From IMG/VR virus record IMGVR_UViG_3300042894_000659, positions 1 through 40,088 of that record: a stretch of 40,088 nucleotides of DNA, one strand, 5' to 3'. Position numbers and translations under genes: made by a program. The notes beneath the pieces were generated by a model. It saw only the letters and a program-made list of their open reading frames with translations, made no database searches and had not been told where the DNA came from. Below, one piece after another: positions 20,791 through 30,285 of this stretch (the stretch's first letter is position 1; every line of letters starts with the position of its first letter). The stretch is from a virus.

Positions 20791-22548
20791 TTGTTATCAG
20801 TCAAAGAAGTTGACGCTAAGCTAGCACGCTTACGTACTCGCTCATCAGCGCGAGATCAACGTATGCGTGATGTGCTCTCGGTGCGTCAGGGAGATATCTC
20901 TAAGGTATACCCTGCAATGTTTTCAGAGGAATATCCAAAGCCTCTGGTTGCAAACTTCATTGACGTAGCAGCACGTGACCTAGCAGAAGCAATGGCACCA
21001 CTGCCATCCTTTAACTGCTCAGCAACCAATATGGTTTCAGATGCAGCACGGAAAGCTGCCGATACTAGAACTCGTATTGCAAACTTTTATGTAACAAACT
21101 CTGACCTACAACTGCAGATGTACACAGCAGCAGACTGGTATAACACCTATGGTCTTGGTATCGGTATGGTTGAGATGGACTTTGAGGACAACAACCCTCG
21201 TATCCGTATGCTCAATCCATTTGGTACATACCCAGAGTTAGATCGTTATGGTCGTGTTATGTCTGTAACTCAGGTCATCGTTACCGATGCAGAAACATTA
21301 GCTGCACAGTACCCAGAGTACTACGACATAATCCTAGGTAAAAACCAGTACGCTCTATCTTCTCCTTATATCTCAATGGTCAAGTACCACGATAAAGAAC
21401 AAGACCTTCTTTACTTACCAGAGCGTAAGAACTTAGTTCTATCACGCACACCTAACATCTTAGGTAAGGCAATGGCATCTGTTGTAATGCGTTCATCTCT
21501 TGACGGAGAAGCACGTGGACAGTTTGATGATGTTCTATCTGTACAGCTTGCTCGTGCTCGCTTTGCAGTATTGCAGATCCAAGCAGCAGAAAAGTCTATC
21601 CAAGCACCTATTGCTATCCCACAGGATGTGCAAGAACTTGCTCTTGGTCCAGACTCCATTATGCGTTCTGCTAACCCACAAGGTATTCGTCGTGTTCCAC
21701 TAGAACTACCACCTGGAGTCTTTACAGAATCTGGTGTATTAGAGCGTGAACTACGCCTTGGTGCTCGTTATCCTGAATCTCGTTCAGGTAACATTGACGC
21801 ATCAGTTGTAACAGGCCGTGGTGTGCAAGCACTGCAGGCTGGCTTTGATACACAGATCAAGGCAGCACAGGCACAGTTTGCTCGTATGTTTCAAGAACTT
21901 ATCTCTGTTTGCTTTGAAGCAGATGAGAAAGTATTTGGTGGTATTCCAAAGACCATCAAGGGTTCAGATGATGGAACACCTTACGTTCTAAAGTACACAC
22001 CATCTCGTGACATCAAGGGTGAGTACGGCGTAGATGTACGCTACGGAATTATGTCTGGTATGGACCCTAACCGTGCCATCATTGCTTTACTACAAATGCG
22101 CTCAGACAAGCTCGTATCTCGTGACTATGTACGTCGTGAGATTCCAATGGACTTGAATGTTACGCAGGAGGAACAACGTGTTGATATCGAAGAAATGCGC
22201 GATTCTTTGCGCGTGGCTGTTGCTCAGTATGCTCAAGCCATTCCGGCCCTTGCAGCGCAAGGCCAAGACCCTAGTGAGATTATCACCCGCATTGCATCTG
22301 TTATCCAAGGTCGGCAAAAGGGCCAATCGCTAGAGAGCACAATCGAAAAAGCATTTACACCAGAACCACCTCCTACCCCGCAGATGCCACCAATGGCACC
22401 AGGTATGGAACAACAACTTCCAGCAGCAGGAGCGGCCCCCGCCCCAGCCTCAGCGCAACCTCCACAAGAACAAGGTGGTATGGCCCCTGCTGCTGGTCAA
22501 AGACCCGATATAGCCCAATTACTCGCTGGTATCACCGGCGCAGCTTAA
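20791..22548 (+). CDS. Portal protein
   Basis: TTG 20791 follows AAGGAAAAC. The 585-residue product lies after terminase and before scaffold and capsid genes, the usual portal place. Features are an N-terminal helical region (VYPAMFSEEYPKPLVANFID), a mixed alpha/beta wing (ADWYNTYGLGIGMVEMDFED), a long helical stem (VVTGRGVQALQAGFDTQIKA) and a Pro/Gln/Met-rich disordered tail. The portal ring forms the DNA channel and the base of the tail. Residues 100-200 resemble podoviral and siphoviral portals. Identity is by pattern and place. Confidence 0.82.
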   Translation: MLSVKEVDAKLARLRTRSSARDQRMRDVLSVRQGDISKVYPAMFSEEYPKPLVANFIDVAARDLAEAMAPLPSFNCSATNMVSDAARKAADTRTRIANFYVTNSDLQLQMYTAADWYNTYGLGIGMVEMDFEDNNPRIRMLNPFGTYPELDRYGRVMSVTQVIVTDAETLAAQYPEYYDIILGKNQYALSSPYISMVKYHDKEQDLLYLPERKNLVLSRTPNILGKAMASVVMRSSLDGEARGQFDDVLSVQLARARFAVLQIQAAEKSIQAPIAIPQDVQELALGPDSIMRSANPQGIRRVPLELPPGVFTESGVLERELRLGARYPESRSGNIDASVVTGRGVQALQAGFDTQIKAAQAQFARMFQELISVCFEADEKVFGGIPKTIKGSDDGTPYVLKYTPSRDIKGEYGVDVRYGIMSGMDPNRAIIALLQMRSDKLVSRDYVRREIPMDLNVTQEEQRVDIEEMRDSLRVAVAQYAQAIPALAAQGQDPSEIITRIASVIQGRQKGQSLESTIEKAFTPEPPPTPQMPPMAPGMEQQLPAAGAAPAPASAQPPQEQGGMAPAAGQRPDIAQLLAGITGAA

Positions 22549-22565
22549 GCAGAGGAGGTGTAAAT

Positions 22566-22706
22566 ATGAACAAGGGATCTCGCGCAGCAGCGCCAATGTC
22601 AAAGCCAGTAGAAGGCAAGAAGGACACATCTAAGCCAGCAGGTGGCAAGGTAGTTCCATCAATGATGCCAGCAGGCCGTCGTGGCAACGCAGTAAAAAAG
22701 GGATAA
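22566..22706 (+). CDS. Small basic protein (46 aa)
   Basis: GAGGAGGTG precedes the ATG. The product MNKGSRAAAPMSKPVEGKKD is disordered, Lys/Pro/Met rich and ends RRGNAVKKG. It is similar in character to the basic proteins at 19864 and 20629. Confidence 0.6.
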   Translation: MNKGSRAAAPMSKPVEGKKDTSKPAGGKVVPSMMPAGRRGNAVKKG

Positions 22707-22734
22707 TAACTTTTAATGGGAGGAGCACTGGGCG

Positions 22735-22950
22735 ATGAAAGATAAAAACTACATTTCTCGTCCAGTGCGCTTTCTTGACTTTGTTGTTATCGGTGTAGGT
22801 TTTTTACACAACATTGCTTCATCTGTTGAAACATTAACAGGTGAGCTAATGGAATTATCAATTTATCAATCAAATCATCTTACTCAAACCAATAGGGCTT
22901 GGGAAGATATGGCAGCAGACTTAGAAAAATTAGAGGAGGAACAACAGTGA
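22735..22950 (+). CDS. Small hypothetical protein (71 aa)
   Basis: GGGAGGAG lies about ten bases before the ATG. The product has an apolar stretch (FLDFVVIGVGFLHNIASSVE) and an acidic coiled-coil end (WEDMAADLEKLEEEQQ). It could contact the membrane or the internal face of the capsid. It overlaps the next start. Confidence 0.6.
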   Translation: MKDKNYISRPVRFLDFVVIGVGFLHNIASSVETLTGELMELSIYQSNHLTQTNRAWEDMAADLEKLEEEQQ

Positions 22951-23351
22951 GTATGATGAATCCACTGGCTGGACCAGCAGGTCCAGGTAAATTCTCCACA
23001 CGTACCGATAAATTAGAATTAGGTTCTACCGCATACGGCGAAGGCGTTGAGACACAGGCTATTAAGTCTGGCGCTCCGCTTGCCAAGACTGGTGATGTAC
23101 GCCCTGCTCGTGCAGGAGATGTACGCGAAGCCGCTGAACAAGGACCTCTAACAGAATTATTTGCACCATCACAGCGACCAACTGAAGACATTATGGTTGG
23201 TAATAGGTTAGGTCCTGGCCCTGGTCCAGAAGTACTAGGTATGAATCCAGCAACTGAAAAACTATCTGATGTATTAGCAAAAATGATTCCTTACGATCAA
23301 ACCGGTGAAATTGCAATTTTGTATCAGCGAGCTGCATCACGAGGTCTATAA
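22947..23351 (+). CDS. Hypothetical virion-region protein (134 aa)
   Basis: GTG 22947 overlaps the preceding stop and follows GAGGAGGAAC. The first half is Gly/Pro rich and disordered (MMNPLAGPAGPGKFSTRTDK), with PLAKTGDVRPARAGDVREAAE in the middle. The end (LSDVLAKMIPYDQTGEIAIL) is helical. No family is recognised. Confidence 0.6.
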   Translation: MSMMNPLAGPAGPGKFSTRTDKLELGSTAYGEGVETQAIKSGAPLAKTGDVRPARAGDVREAAEQGPLTELFAPSQRPTEDIMVGNRLGPGPGPEVLGMNPATEKLSDVLAKMIPYDQTGEIAILYQRAASRGL

Positions 23352-26300
23352 ATGGCGCAGAATAATTTAATTGCTGCGGCAGCACAAGCTGGTCTTAATC
23401 CATCACAAAAGTCACAAGTTGATGGTTTAGCAAAACTTCTTGATTCTCACAAGACCTTACTTGCTCTACCTGCACCAGTTGCACAACAGAAGTTTGGTCA
23501 AATGACTCAAGACCAACAGAACGCTCACCTTGCTATGTTTGGCGAATCAGAAGATGCGCCACCTGAGCAAAAGCGTGGTTGGTTTGGAACAGCATTTCAT
23601 TACGCAACAGCTCCTATTAAGGCTGTCATTGGTGGAACCTTTGCTGCATTAACTGAAGTATCAGATGCGATGACTCGCTTGTATCGTACTGGTGCTATTG
23701 CAGCAGACCAAGGCGTAAATATCGGTAAAGCCTTTGAGATTGCTAACGATAAAGGCGATATGGTCTTTAGCCCAGATCGTATTTCACGTGCTAAAAAAGA
23801 ATTTGGTAATGACTTAATCAATGTTGCTATGAAGGTAGCAGGTGGTACGCCACTTGATAAGATTATTGCAGAAGGCACTGAGATTGAAAAGCAGATTGCA
23901 CGTCGTGCAGATCTACGCTATAGCACAGAAGAAGATATTAAAGATTTCCAAAATGCGCTAGATAAGGTCAATGCTGCCAAGTATTCTCCTGGTCGCGCTC
24001 TTGCAAACATATTGCTTCCAGGTTCAATGGAAGGTTCAGGCTTTCTATATAAAGGTATATCTGGACTTGGAGATGCAACATATCGCATTTTTGCTGACCC
24101 AACACTAATACTAGGTAAGGCGAAGAAGGCATATGATGCCGGAGACTTCCTACTATTTAATGTTATTGGTAAAGAGAAGTTTACCTATGGTCGTAATCTA
24201 TTTGCTGTTGTTGGAAATACACAACGACTAGATAAAGTATTTGAGCAAAAGGGTGTAGTAGATTTCTTTAATCTCTATGGTGAAAAACTAGACGAACTAA
24301 GTAAGATACGTAATACAACTAGAGATCTACGTGCTCAGGTTGCTGTTAGTGATGAACTACGTCGTATTGCACCAGAGTTTGGTCCAGCAGCTATAGATGA
24401 GTTTATTAAAGCTGGCGTTAAAGACGCAGCAACTGCAAGAAATTATCTACTAAATGTGGTAGATCTAAAGAGCATTGTTAGTGGACAAGCAGCACGTATG
24501 ACTCCACTTGTGCCTACACTTAGTCCTGCACGCAAGGCACGTATTGCTACATTTAGAACAGCAAACAAAGTTTTTAACATTGACGAAGTTGGTCAAAAGA
24601 TTGTTGATGCCTTCTATGGTACTAACACAATCCAATATGAAGATATTGCTGCTGGATTAACAGATGATGTTGCAGACCTTGCAGGTTTAGAACGTCAAGT
24701 TGGTCGTATCAAAGGTTCTGACGGAGCCACACGTATGCCTCTGCGTCAGATCCAAGGACGCATTGACCGCTTTGCACGTAAGTTTTCAACTATCCCGTTC
24801 TTTCGTGATAACCAATTCAATGTACTAGCAGATGACGCATCAACACAGGTATATCGTCTAGCTCGTCTTGCTAACTCTCGTTACCACGCAAAGATTATTG
24901 CAGAAGCATTTACTGCAGGCAACGAAGGTCAACGCAAGCAAATCTACGAAGGTGTTTGGTACACACTTGCAACTATTCGTGGTGTAGATAAGTCAGAAGC
25001 TGGAAGAACATTCCTGCGTAACTTTGGTAGTAAGGGCGTTCCAAAGGCTTATGCCTCACCTACTATCGTTCGTGAGATTGATGAAGCAGGTAATGAGATT
25101 ACCAAGCGCATTAACCCTGATGAGTTGCCTAATGGACAGCGCTCAGCATTGTTTAACTTTCAACTATCTGAGACTATCTCAACTCCTAGTATTCAAGACT
25201 TAGATCGCTTAGCTGCACGCTCTGGAATCATTGATAATGTTATGGGTCTATCCCAACAGAAGTGGGCAGATGACCTAACAAGCGGTTGGGTTCTTGGAAC
25301 TCTAGCCGGTCCTAAGTTTCCAGTACGTAACGCTGCTGAAGATTTAATGCTTCACCTTGCAGTTGGTGATTCTCCTTGGGGAATCGTAAAAGGTCGTTTG
25401 CTGTCAACACGTTTGCGTGTTGCATCAGGCCAAGGCAAACTAGGTTTTATTAACAAGATTGTTCGTAAAAAAGAAGTAGATACTTTTAATGCAAAGATTA
25501 AAGCAGCAGCAGAAGCTGGTGATGTCAATGCAGCACAGACTGTTATGGCAGAAGCAATCCTTGACTCTATGGTCGGAAAGTTTCTTGATCCACAAGCAGC
25601 AGAGTTTTTAACAGAGTTTGCAAAGTTTGGTCGCTTAGATGAAACTATGCGTATCATTGGTGAAGGTGGCAAGAACGGCCTTCGTGGTGCAGATCAATTT
25701 ATGGCAGCAACAGATGATGTTGCAAAGTATGGCGAAATGGCTGCATTAACCTATGACGGAACTGCATACAAGCAAGCCTATGGCAAACGTTCATATGCAC
25801 CATTTAGCCCAATCGCAAGCACAGAGAGTCGCCTAGGCTGGCTAGTACAGATTAGTCGTGTAGCAAATGATGAAATTGGTAGTCTTGCTATTGCTAACCT
25901 TAATGATGAAGGTAAAGCAATTGATGAAATTGTTACTTATCTAAAGAGTCTAACTCAACAAGAACGTGAGCGCTTTCAGCTTTACAGTATCCCTGGTGAA
26001 ACAGAACAGAACCACGCACAGCGTGCTTTCCAGGCTGTTAAGAATCTCTTGTCTAAGGAAAATGGTGATGTTAACCAGGACCTACTAAGCAAGATCCGAT
26101 TCACAGATGGACTTGGAAAAGTAAAAGTATCTGCAAATAACCTTGGATTAGATGATTTACCAGGACTTGATGACATTGCTCTTGCTCCTAGGTGGATCAA
26201 TGGTCCAGTACTTGTACCAGTTACCGAAGGTAACCAGTTTGCTGCTGGAATTATGGAAAAACTATGGGGCTATATGGGAGAAGCTAACGCTAGATTCTCA

Positions 26301-28082
26301 CGTGAGCCATTAGTCATCTACCAGTTAACACAGATTCGCAAGAATATGCGTGCCACAGGCTTTGAGAAGTCTATTATGGACCGCTTTACTGTAGGTTTAA
26401 CAGGCGAAGCACTTGAAAAGGGTAAGGAAAAGGCAACTCGTCACCTAGTTGACATTGCAGAAGACCTTGCTCGTGAGCGAGTCCTAGCATTTGTTGACAA
26501 TCCTGCAGTGCGTAGCCAGTTAGCTATGTCTGGTCGTAACTTTGCACGCTTCTATCGTGCTACTGAAGACTTCTATCGTCGTATTGCACGCACAGTGAAG
26601 TACAACCCAGAGGCTTTGTCTCGTGCAGCACTTACTTATGAGGGTATTTCACACTCTGGCTTCGTACAGACAGATGATAATGGCGAGCAGTACTTCTTCT
26701 ATCCAGGATTAGAGCCTGTATACAAGGCAGTCAATGGAATAATGAAAGCATTTGGAGTAGAAACAGCGTTTCAGATTCCAATGCCAGTAGAGTTCTCAGG
26801 TAAGTTGAAGATGATTACACCTTCTATGAACCCTGACTCATTGTTTCCTACGTTTGCAGGTCCATTAGCAGCGTTTCCAGTTAAAGTAATGGGTAACTTA
26901 ATACCTCAGTTTGCTGAATTGGAAAGAGCTTTCTTAGGTGAGTATGGCGAAGATGCGCCTATGATAAACGCTGTATTACCTGCACACGTTAACCGTATCT
27001 TGGGTGCATTAAACAAGGATGAGCGATCATCTCAGTACGCATCTGCTTTTCGTAAGGGTGTTACCTACCTAGAGGCTGCAGGCTATAGCCCAAAGTCTCG
27101 TATTGAGATTGTTAATGGCCAAGAGGTAGAGGTTCCACCTACACCTGGTGAACTACAAGAATACAAGGACAAGTTGCAGTCTGCAACGCTAAGCGTTCTA
27201 GCACTTCGTGCGGTGTTTGGCTTCATTGCTCCAGCATCACCACAAGTTACACTCAAGTCTGATATGGCTAAGTGGGTACGTGACAATGAGCGCACAAACT
27301 TTAAGCAAGTATTTAACAATTTATTGCAGTCATACAATGGTGACATTGATAAGACTACAAAAGAGTGGATTAAACTTTATCCAAACCAAATGCCATTTAC
27401 AGTATCTGAATCAGAGCGCAATACAGTAGCTGTGGTTCGTGCAGTAGATGGTGCAGATACTTGGATTCAAGAGAACAAGCCACTACTTGAGAAGTATAAG
27501 GAAGGCGCTCCATTCCTTATTCCTACAAAGGGTGACTTTAATTTTGATGCTTACAAGATTATCTTCCAGGCAGGTCTGAAGAAGAGCAAGACTCTTGATG
27601 ATTACCTCAAAGAAGTTGGTGCTGCCAAGGATATTCAGTACTACTACAGCCAAAAGGAACTATACGAGGCAGATCTAGCAGGTACTCCTTCAGATGAAGG
27701 AAAGCGCTTGATTCGTCAACAATGGAATACTTGGGCGGACCAGTACAAGAATACACGTCCAGTGCTGCAAGAAGAACTAGGTACAGGTGGTGCAGGTCGT
27801 CAGATCCAGCGCCAACGTGCATACCAAGACCTAGTGAATATGCTCAGTGACAAGTCTGTAATAGCACAGCCAAAGACTCGTGCGTTACTTTCTAAAATGG
27901 TCAATGAGTTTGAAGCCTATAAGACTGCTCGTGATTCTATTACTGGTAACGGTGATACACAACAAAACTACAAAGACTTGTTGCGTCAAAGCATCAAAGT
28001 AAAATTGTTAGAAATCGCAGGGGCAAACCCAAATGCTAAATCAGCATACGATGTATTATTCTCACGATTGATTGGAGACTAA
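23352..28082 (+). CDS. Very large virion protein (1576 aa), possible internal/ejection protein
   Basis: This is the largest gene in the window. It is mainly helical, with long stretches such as VTYLKSLTQQERERFQLYSI and a segment NFARFYRATEDFYRRIARTV near residue 1060. An apolar region near residues 90-110 (YATAPIKAVIGGTFAALTEV) could touch a membrane. No lysozyme, protease or polymerase motif is evident. Its size and its place between portal and scaffold fit a podoviral internal virion protein that is ejected with DNA, like T7 gp16. A tape measure is less likely because this genome has no siphoviral tail cassette, but it is not excluded. Confidence 0.6.
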   Translation: MAQNNLIAAAAQAGLNPSQKSQVDGLAKLLDSHKTLLALPAPVAQQKFGQMTQDQQNAHLAMFGESEDAPPEQKRGWFGTAFHYATAPIKAVIGGTFAALTEVSDAMTRLYRTGAIAADQGVNIGKAFEIANDKGDMVFSPDRISRAKKEFGNDLINVAMKVAGGTPLDKIIAEGTEIEKQIARRADLRYSTEEDIKDFQNALDKVNAAKYSPGRALANILLPGSMEGSGFLYKGISGLGDATYRIFADPTLILGKAKKAYDAGDFLLFNVIGKEKFTYGRNLFAVVGNTQRLDKVFEQKGVVDFFNLYGEKLDELSKIRNTTRDLRAQVAVSDELRRIAPEFGPAAIDEFIKAGVKDAATARNYLLNVVDLKSIVSGQAARMTPLVPTLSPARKARIATFRTANKVFNIDEVGQKIVDAFYGTNTIQYEDIAAGLTDDVADLAGLERQVGRIKGSDGATRMPLRQIQGRIDRFARKFSTIPFFRDNQFNVLADDASTQVYRLARLANSRYHAKIIAEAFTAGNEGQRKQIYEGVWYTLATIRGVDKSEAGRTFLRNFGSKGVPKAYASPTIVREIDEAGNEITKRINPDELPNGQRSALFNFQLSETISTPSIQDLDRLAARSGIIDNVMGLSQQKWADDLTSGWVLGTLAGPKFPVRNAAEDLMLHLAVGDSPWGIVKGRLLSTRLRVASGQGKLGFINKIVRKKEVDTFNAKIKAAAEAGDVNAAQTVMAEAILDSMVGKFLDPQAAEFLTEFAKFGRLDETMRIIGEGGKNGLRGADQFMAATDDVAKYGEMAALTYDGTAYKQAYGKRSYAPFSPIASTESRLGWLVQISRVANDEIGSLAIANLNDEGKAIDEIVTYLKSLTQQERERFQLYSIPGETEQNHAQRAFQAVKNLLSKENGDVNQDLLSKIRFTDGLGKVKVSANNLGLDDLPGLDDIALAPRWINGPVLVPVTEGNQFAAGIMEKLWGYMGEANARFSREPLVIYQLTQIRKNMRATGFEKSIMDRFTVGLTGEALEKGKEKATRHLVDIAEDLARERVLAFVDNPAVRSQLAMSGRNFARFYRATEDFYRRIARTVKYNPEALSRAALTYEGISHSGFVQTDDNGEQYFFYPGLEPVYKAVNGIMKAFGVETAFQIPMPVEFSGKLKMITPSMNPDSLFPTFAGPLAAFPVKVMGNLIPQFAELERAFLGEYGEDAPMINAVLPAHVNRILGALNKDERSSQYASAFRKGVTYLEAAGYSPKSRIEIVNGQEVEVPPTPGELQEYKDKLQSATLSVLALRAVFGFIAPASPQVTLKSDMAKWVRDNERTNFKQVFNNLLQSYNGDIDKTTKEWIKLYPNQMPFTVSESERNTVAVVRAVDGADTWIQENKPLLEKYKEGAPFLIPTKGDFNFDAYKIIFQAGLKKSKTLDDYLKEVGAAKDIQYYYSQKELYEADLAGTPSDEGKRLIRQQWNTWADQYKNTRPVLQEELGTGGAGRQIQRQRAYQDLVNMLSDKSVIAQPKTRALLSKMVNEFEAYKTARDSITGNGDTQQNYKDLLRQSIKVKLLEIAGANPNAKSAYDVLFSRLIGD

Positions 28083-28083
28083 A

Positions 28084-28782
28084 ATGGCTAAATCTGCTGA
28101 TGAAGCACGTCAAGGAGCTATGCAGACTTGGCAAAGCCAGATAATTCCATCTGGTACAACCATCTCCAATACTGGTGTTAGCGGAGGATATGAAGCTACA
28201 ACAGTAACTGCTAGTCAAGATGCAAGCATTTTGTACAATATGTCAGAACCAGATCGTAAGATCCTTGCTCAAAGATTAAAGAACGCTGGCTACAAGATAG
28301 CGGTTACTGGCAAGTACTCAGATAAGTTACTTTCTGCTTATTCAACAGCTTCTATGAAGGCTGCGCTCCAGAGCCAAATGGTAGGACAGCAGTTTACTGT
28401 AGGACAGTACCTAGACCAAGAAGCAGCATCTAGGATTGCAGAAGGTGCATCAGGTGATGGACCAACCATCCGCAAGGATATCCGTATTGCTGATGAGACA
28501 ACTGCTAGAACTCTTATCAATGCAGTTCTTAAGGATGCACTAGGTCGAGGTGCTACTAAAGAAGAACTAAAGAAGTACACATCAGCATTACAGAAGGCGC
28601 AGAAGGCTGCTCCTACTGTTACAACATACTCAACATCTGGCGATGTTCAAACTGCTACTACAACAGGTGGCATTGACGAGGGGCAGTTCTTGATTCAGCA
28701 AATTGCAGGCACAGATGAGGCTAAGGCCAATAAAGTCTTTAGTTACTACGATGCCTTTAAGAGTGCGTTAGGTGTGCGCTAA
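28084..28782 (+). CDS. Virion-associated protein (232 aa)
   Basis: ATG 28084 follows GGAGAC; an upstream start would add four residues. The product has a helical core (PDRKILAQRLKNAGYKIAVT) and an EEL-KK helix (LGRGATKEELKKYTSALQKA), then a Thr/Ser-rich linker. It ends with an ADEAKANKVFSYYDAFKSAL helix. It resembles, in style, the N-terminal part of the 28782 and 30286 products. I suspect an internal virion protein. Confidence 0.6.
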   Translation: MAKSADEARQGAMQTWQSQIIPSGTTISNTGVSGGYEATTVTASQDASILYNMSEPDRKILAQRLKNAGYKIAVTGKYSDKLLSAYSTASMKAALQSQMVGQQFTVGQYLDQEAASRIAEGASGDGPTIRKDIRIADETTARTLINAVLKDALGRGATKEELKKYTSALQKAQKAAPTVTTYSTSGDVQTATTTGGIDEGQFLIQQIAGTDEAKANKVFSYYDAFKSALGVR

Positions 28783-30281
28783 TGGCTAATGCAATTAAAA
28801 CTAAACTGCAAAAAGTTTCTGGCGAGTATTCAGCCAAGGTTAATGATATCCGTGACCTTAAAGAAAAGAAGAAGAAGCCGTTTGTAACAGATGCTGAAGT
28901 AAAAACAATCAATGAACAGATTAGAGTTCTTGAGCGTGAATCCAAGGCAGCAATGGCAGAACTCAACAGACTTATTAAATTAGAAAAGACTGCTGAAGAA
29001 TACCTAGATCTTAATAAAAAGATCAAAGAAGATCAAGCAAGACTTGCTAAAGCAGAAGCACGTGGAGAAGATACTGCTTCTATTAAGAGAGATATTAACA
29101 AAGCAACAAGCAGAATTGGTGTTATAGCACCAGATGTTGAGCGCAGTTTTCCTGAAATTAAAGTAGCAAAGCCTACAGTTTCTGCTCCTCCTGCTGGCCC
29201 TACAGGACCAGTAGCAACTGCACCTACACAAACTACAGCACCTACGCCTACTCCGACTCCAACACCTACGCCAACACCAAAGCCTACGCCAAAGCCTAAG
29301 CCTGGTACACCAACGCCGGAACCTACACCTACTGAAAAAAAGACATTAACAATTGATGAAATCATTGACCAAGTTGCGAAAAACTATGGTTCTATTGACA
29401 CAATCTTTAAGACTAATCCAGACCTTCAGGCTTTATTACGTAAAGCTATAGGTAAAGATGGCGTTCCTAATACAGATGATGATTTAACAGCAGATCAATT
29501 TGTCAAGGAACTTGAGAATACAAATTGGTTTAAGACAAACGCTAATGCTGTTCGCCAGCGTGGATTCTATAAGCGTCAGTTTGATGACCTAATTAAGACT
29601 GGTTCTAATGCGGATGAACTTCTTAGAACTACCGAATATGGCCGTGGACTTACTTACACAAAACAGGTTATAGCAGATGAAGCTAAGCGCCTTGGTGTAA
29701 CAGTATCTCCAGATGAACTAGATTTAATCTCCCGTGATATCTATGACCTAGGTTATGAGAACCAGCCAGCAATAGTTGCTCAACGCATCAGAGCCAAAAT
29801 TTCATACAAGCCTGGTGGAATAGTAGGCGGTCAAGCAGGAGAGAATCTTGCTGACTTGAGAAAGACTGCCAAAGCAAATGGACTAGACTTAGATAAAAAC
29901 TTTGGTTCTAGTATCCAAGGATGGCTACAAAACCTTGCACAAGGTGAGTCTATTGAAACCTTCAAGCAGATCATTCGTGGCACAGCAAAGCTAGGACTAC
30001 CTGAAAAGGTATCCTCTTTACTTGACCAAGGAGTAGACCTTGATACTATTTACAATCCATACAAGAGACTTATGGCATCTGTACTAGAGATTAACCCAGA
30101 GAGTATTAGCCTTGATGACCAAGTACTTCGCAGTGCTATTGGTCCTGACAAAGAAATGTCTTTGTATGACTATCAGAAGATGTTAAGAAAAGACAATCGC
30201 TGGCAGTACACTAATCAAGCTAAAGAAGAAGTATCTGACACAGCACTTAGAGTCCTTCGTGACTTTGGATTCCAGGGGTAA
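28782..30281 (+). CDS. Virion protein: coiled coil, Pro-Thr linker, helical domain
   Basis: Residues 1-120 form a charged coiled coil (VLERESKAAMAELNRLIKLE). Residues ~140-185 are a (Thr-Pro)n and (Lys-Pro)n linker (TPTPTPTPTPTPKPTPKPKP). The rest is helical, ending MSLYDYQKMLRKDNRWQYTN and DTALRVLRDFGFQG. The end motif recurs in actinophage virion proteins that lie next to the scaffold. Domain order suggests an extended protein that can cross the capsid or pass through the tail. It follows the 28084 product by TAATG coupling. Confidence 0.65.
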   Translation: MANAIKTKLQKVSGEYSAKVNDIRDLKEKKKKPFVTDAEVKTINEQIRVLERESKAAMAELNRLIKLEKTAEEYLDLNKKIKEDQARLAKAEARGEDTASIKRDINKATSRIGVIAPDVERSFPEIKVAKPTVSAPPAGPTGPVATAPTQTTAPTPTPTPTPTPTPKPTPKPKPGTPTPEPTPTEKKTLTIDEIIDQVAKNYGSIDTIFKTNPDLQALLRKAIGKDGVPNTDDDLTADQFVKELENTNWFKTNANAVRQRGFYKRQFDDLIKTGSNADELLRTTEYGRGLTYTKQVIADEAKRLGVTVSPDELDLISRDIYDLGYENQPAIVAQRIRAKISYKPGGIVGGQAGENLADLRKTAKANGLDLDKNFGSSIQGWLQNLAQGESIETFKQIIRGTAKLGLPEKVSSLLDQGVDLDTIYNPYKRLMASVLEINPESISLDDQVLRSAIGPDKEMSLYDYQKMLRKDNRWQYTNQAKEEVSDTALRVLRDFGFQG

Positions 30282-30285
30282 ATAA

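Noticed and set aside
29033-29365. A Gly/Val-rich leftward frame
   Set aside because: It is a reverse shadow of the Thr-Pro/Lys-Pro linker.
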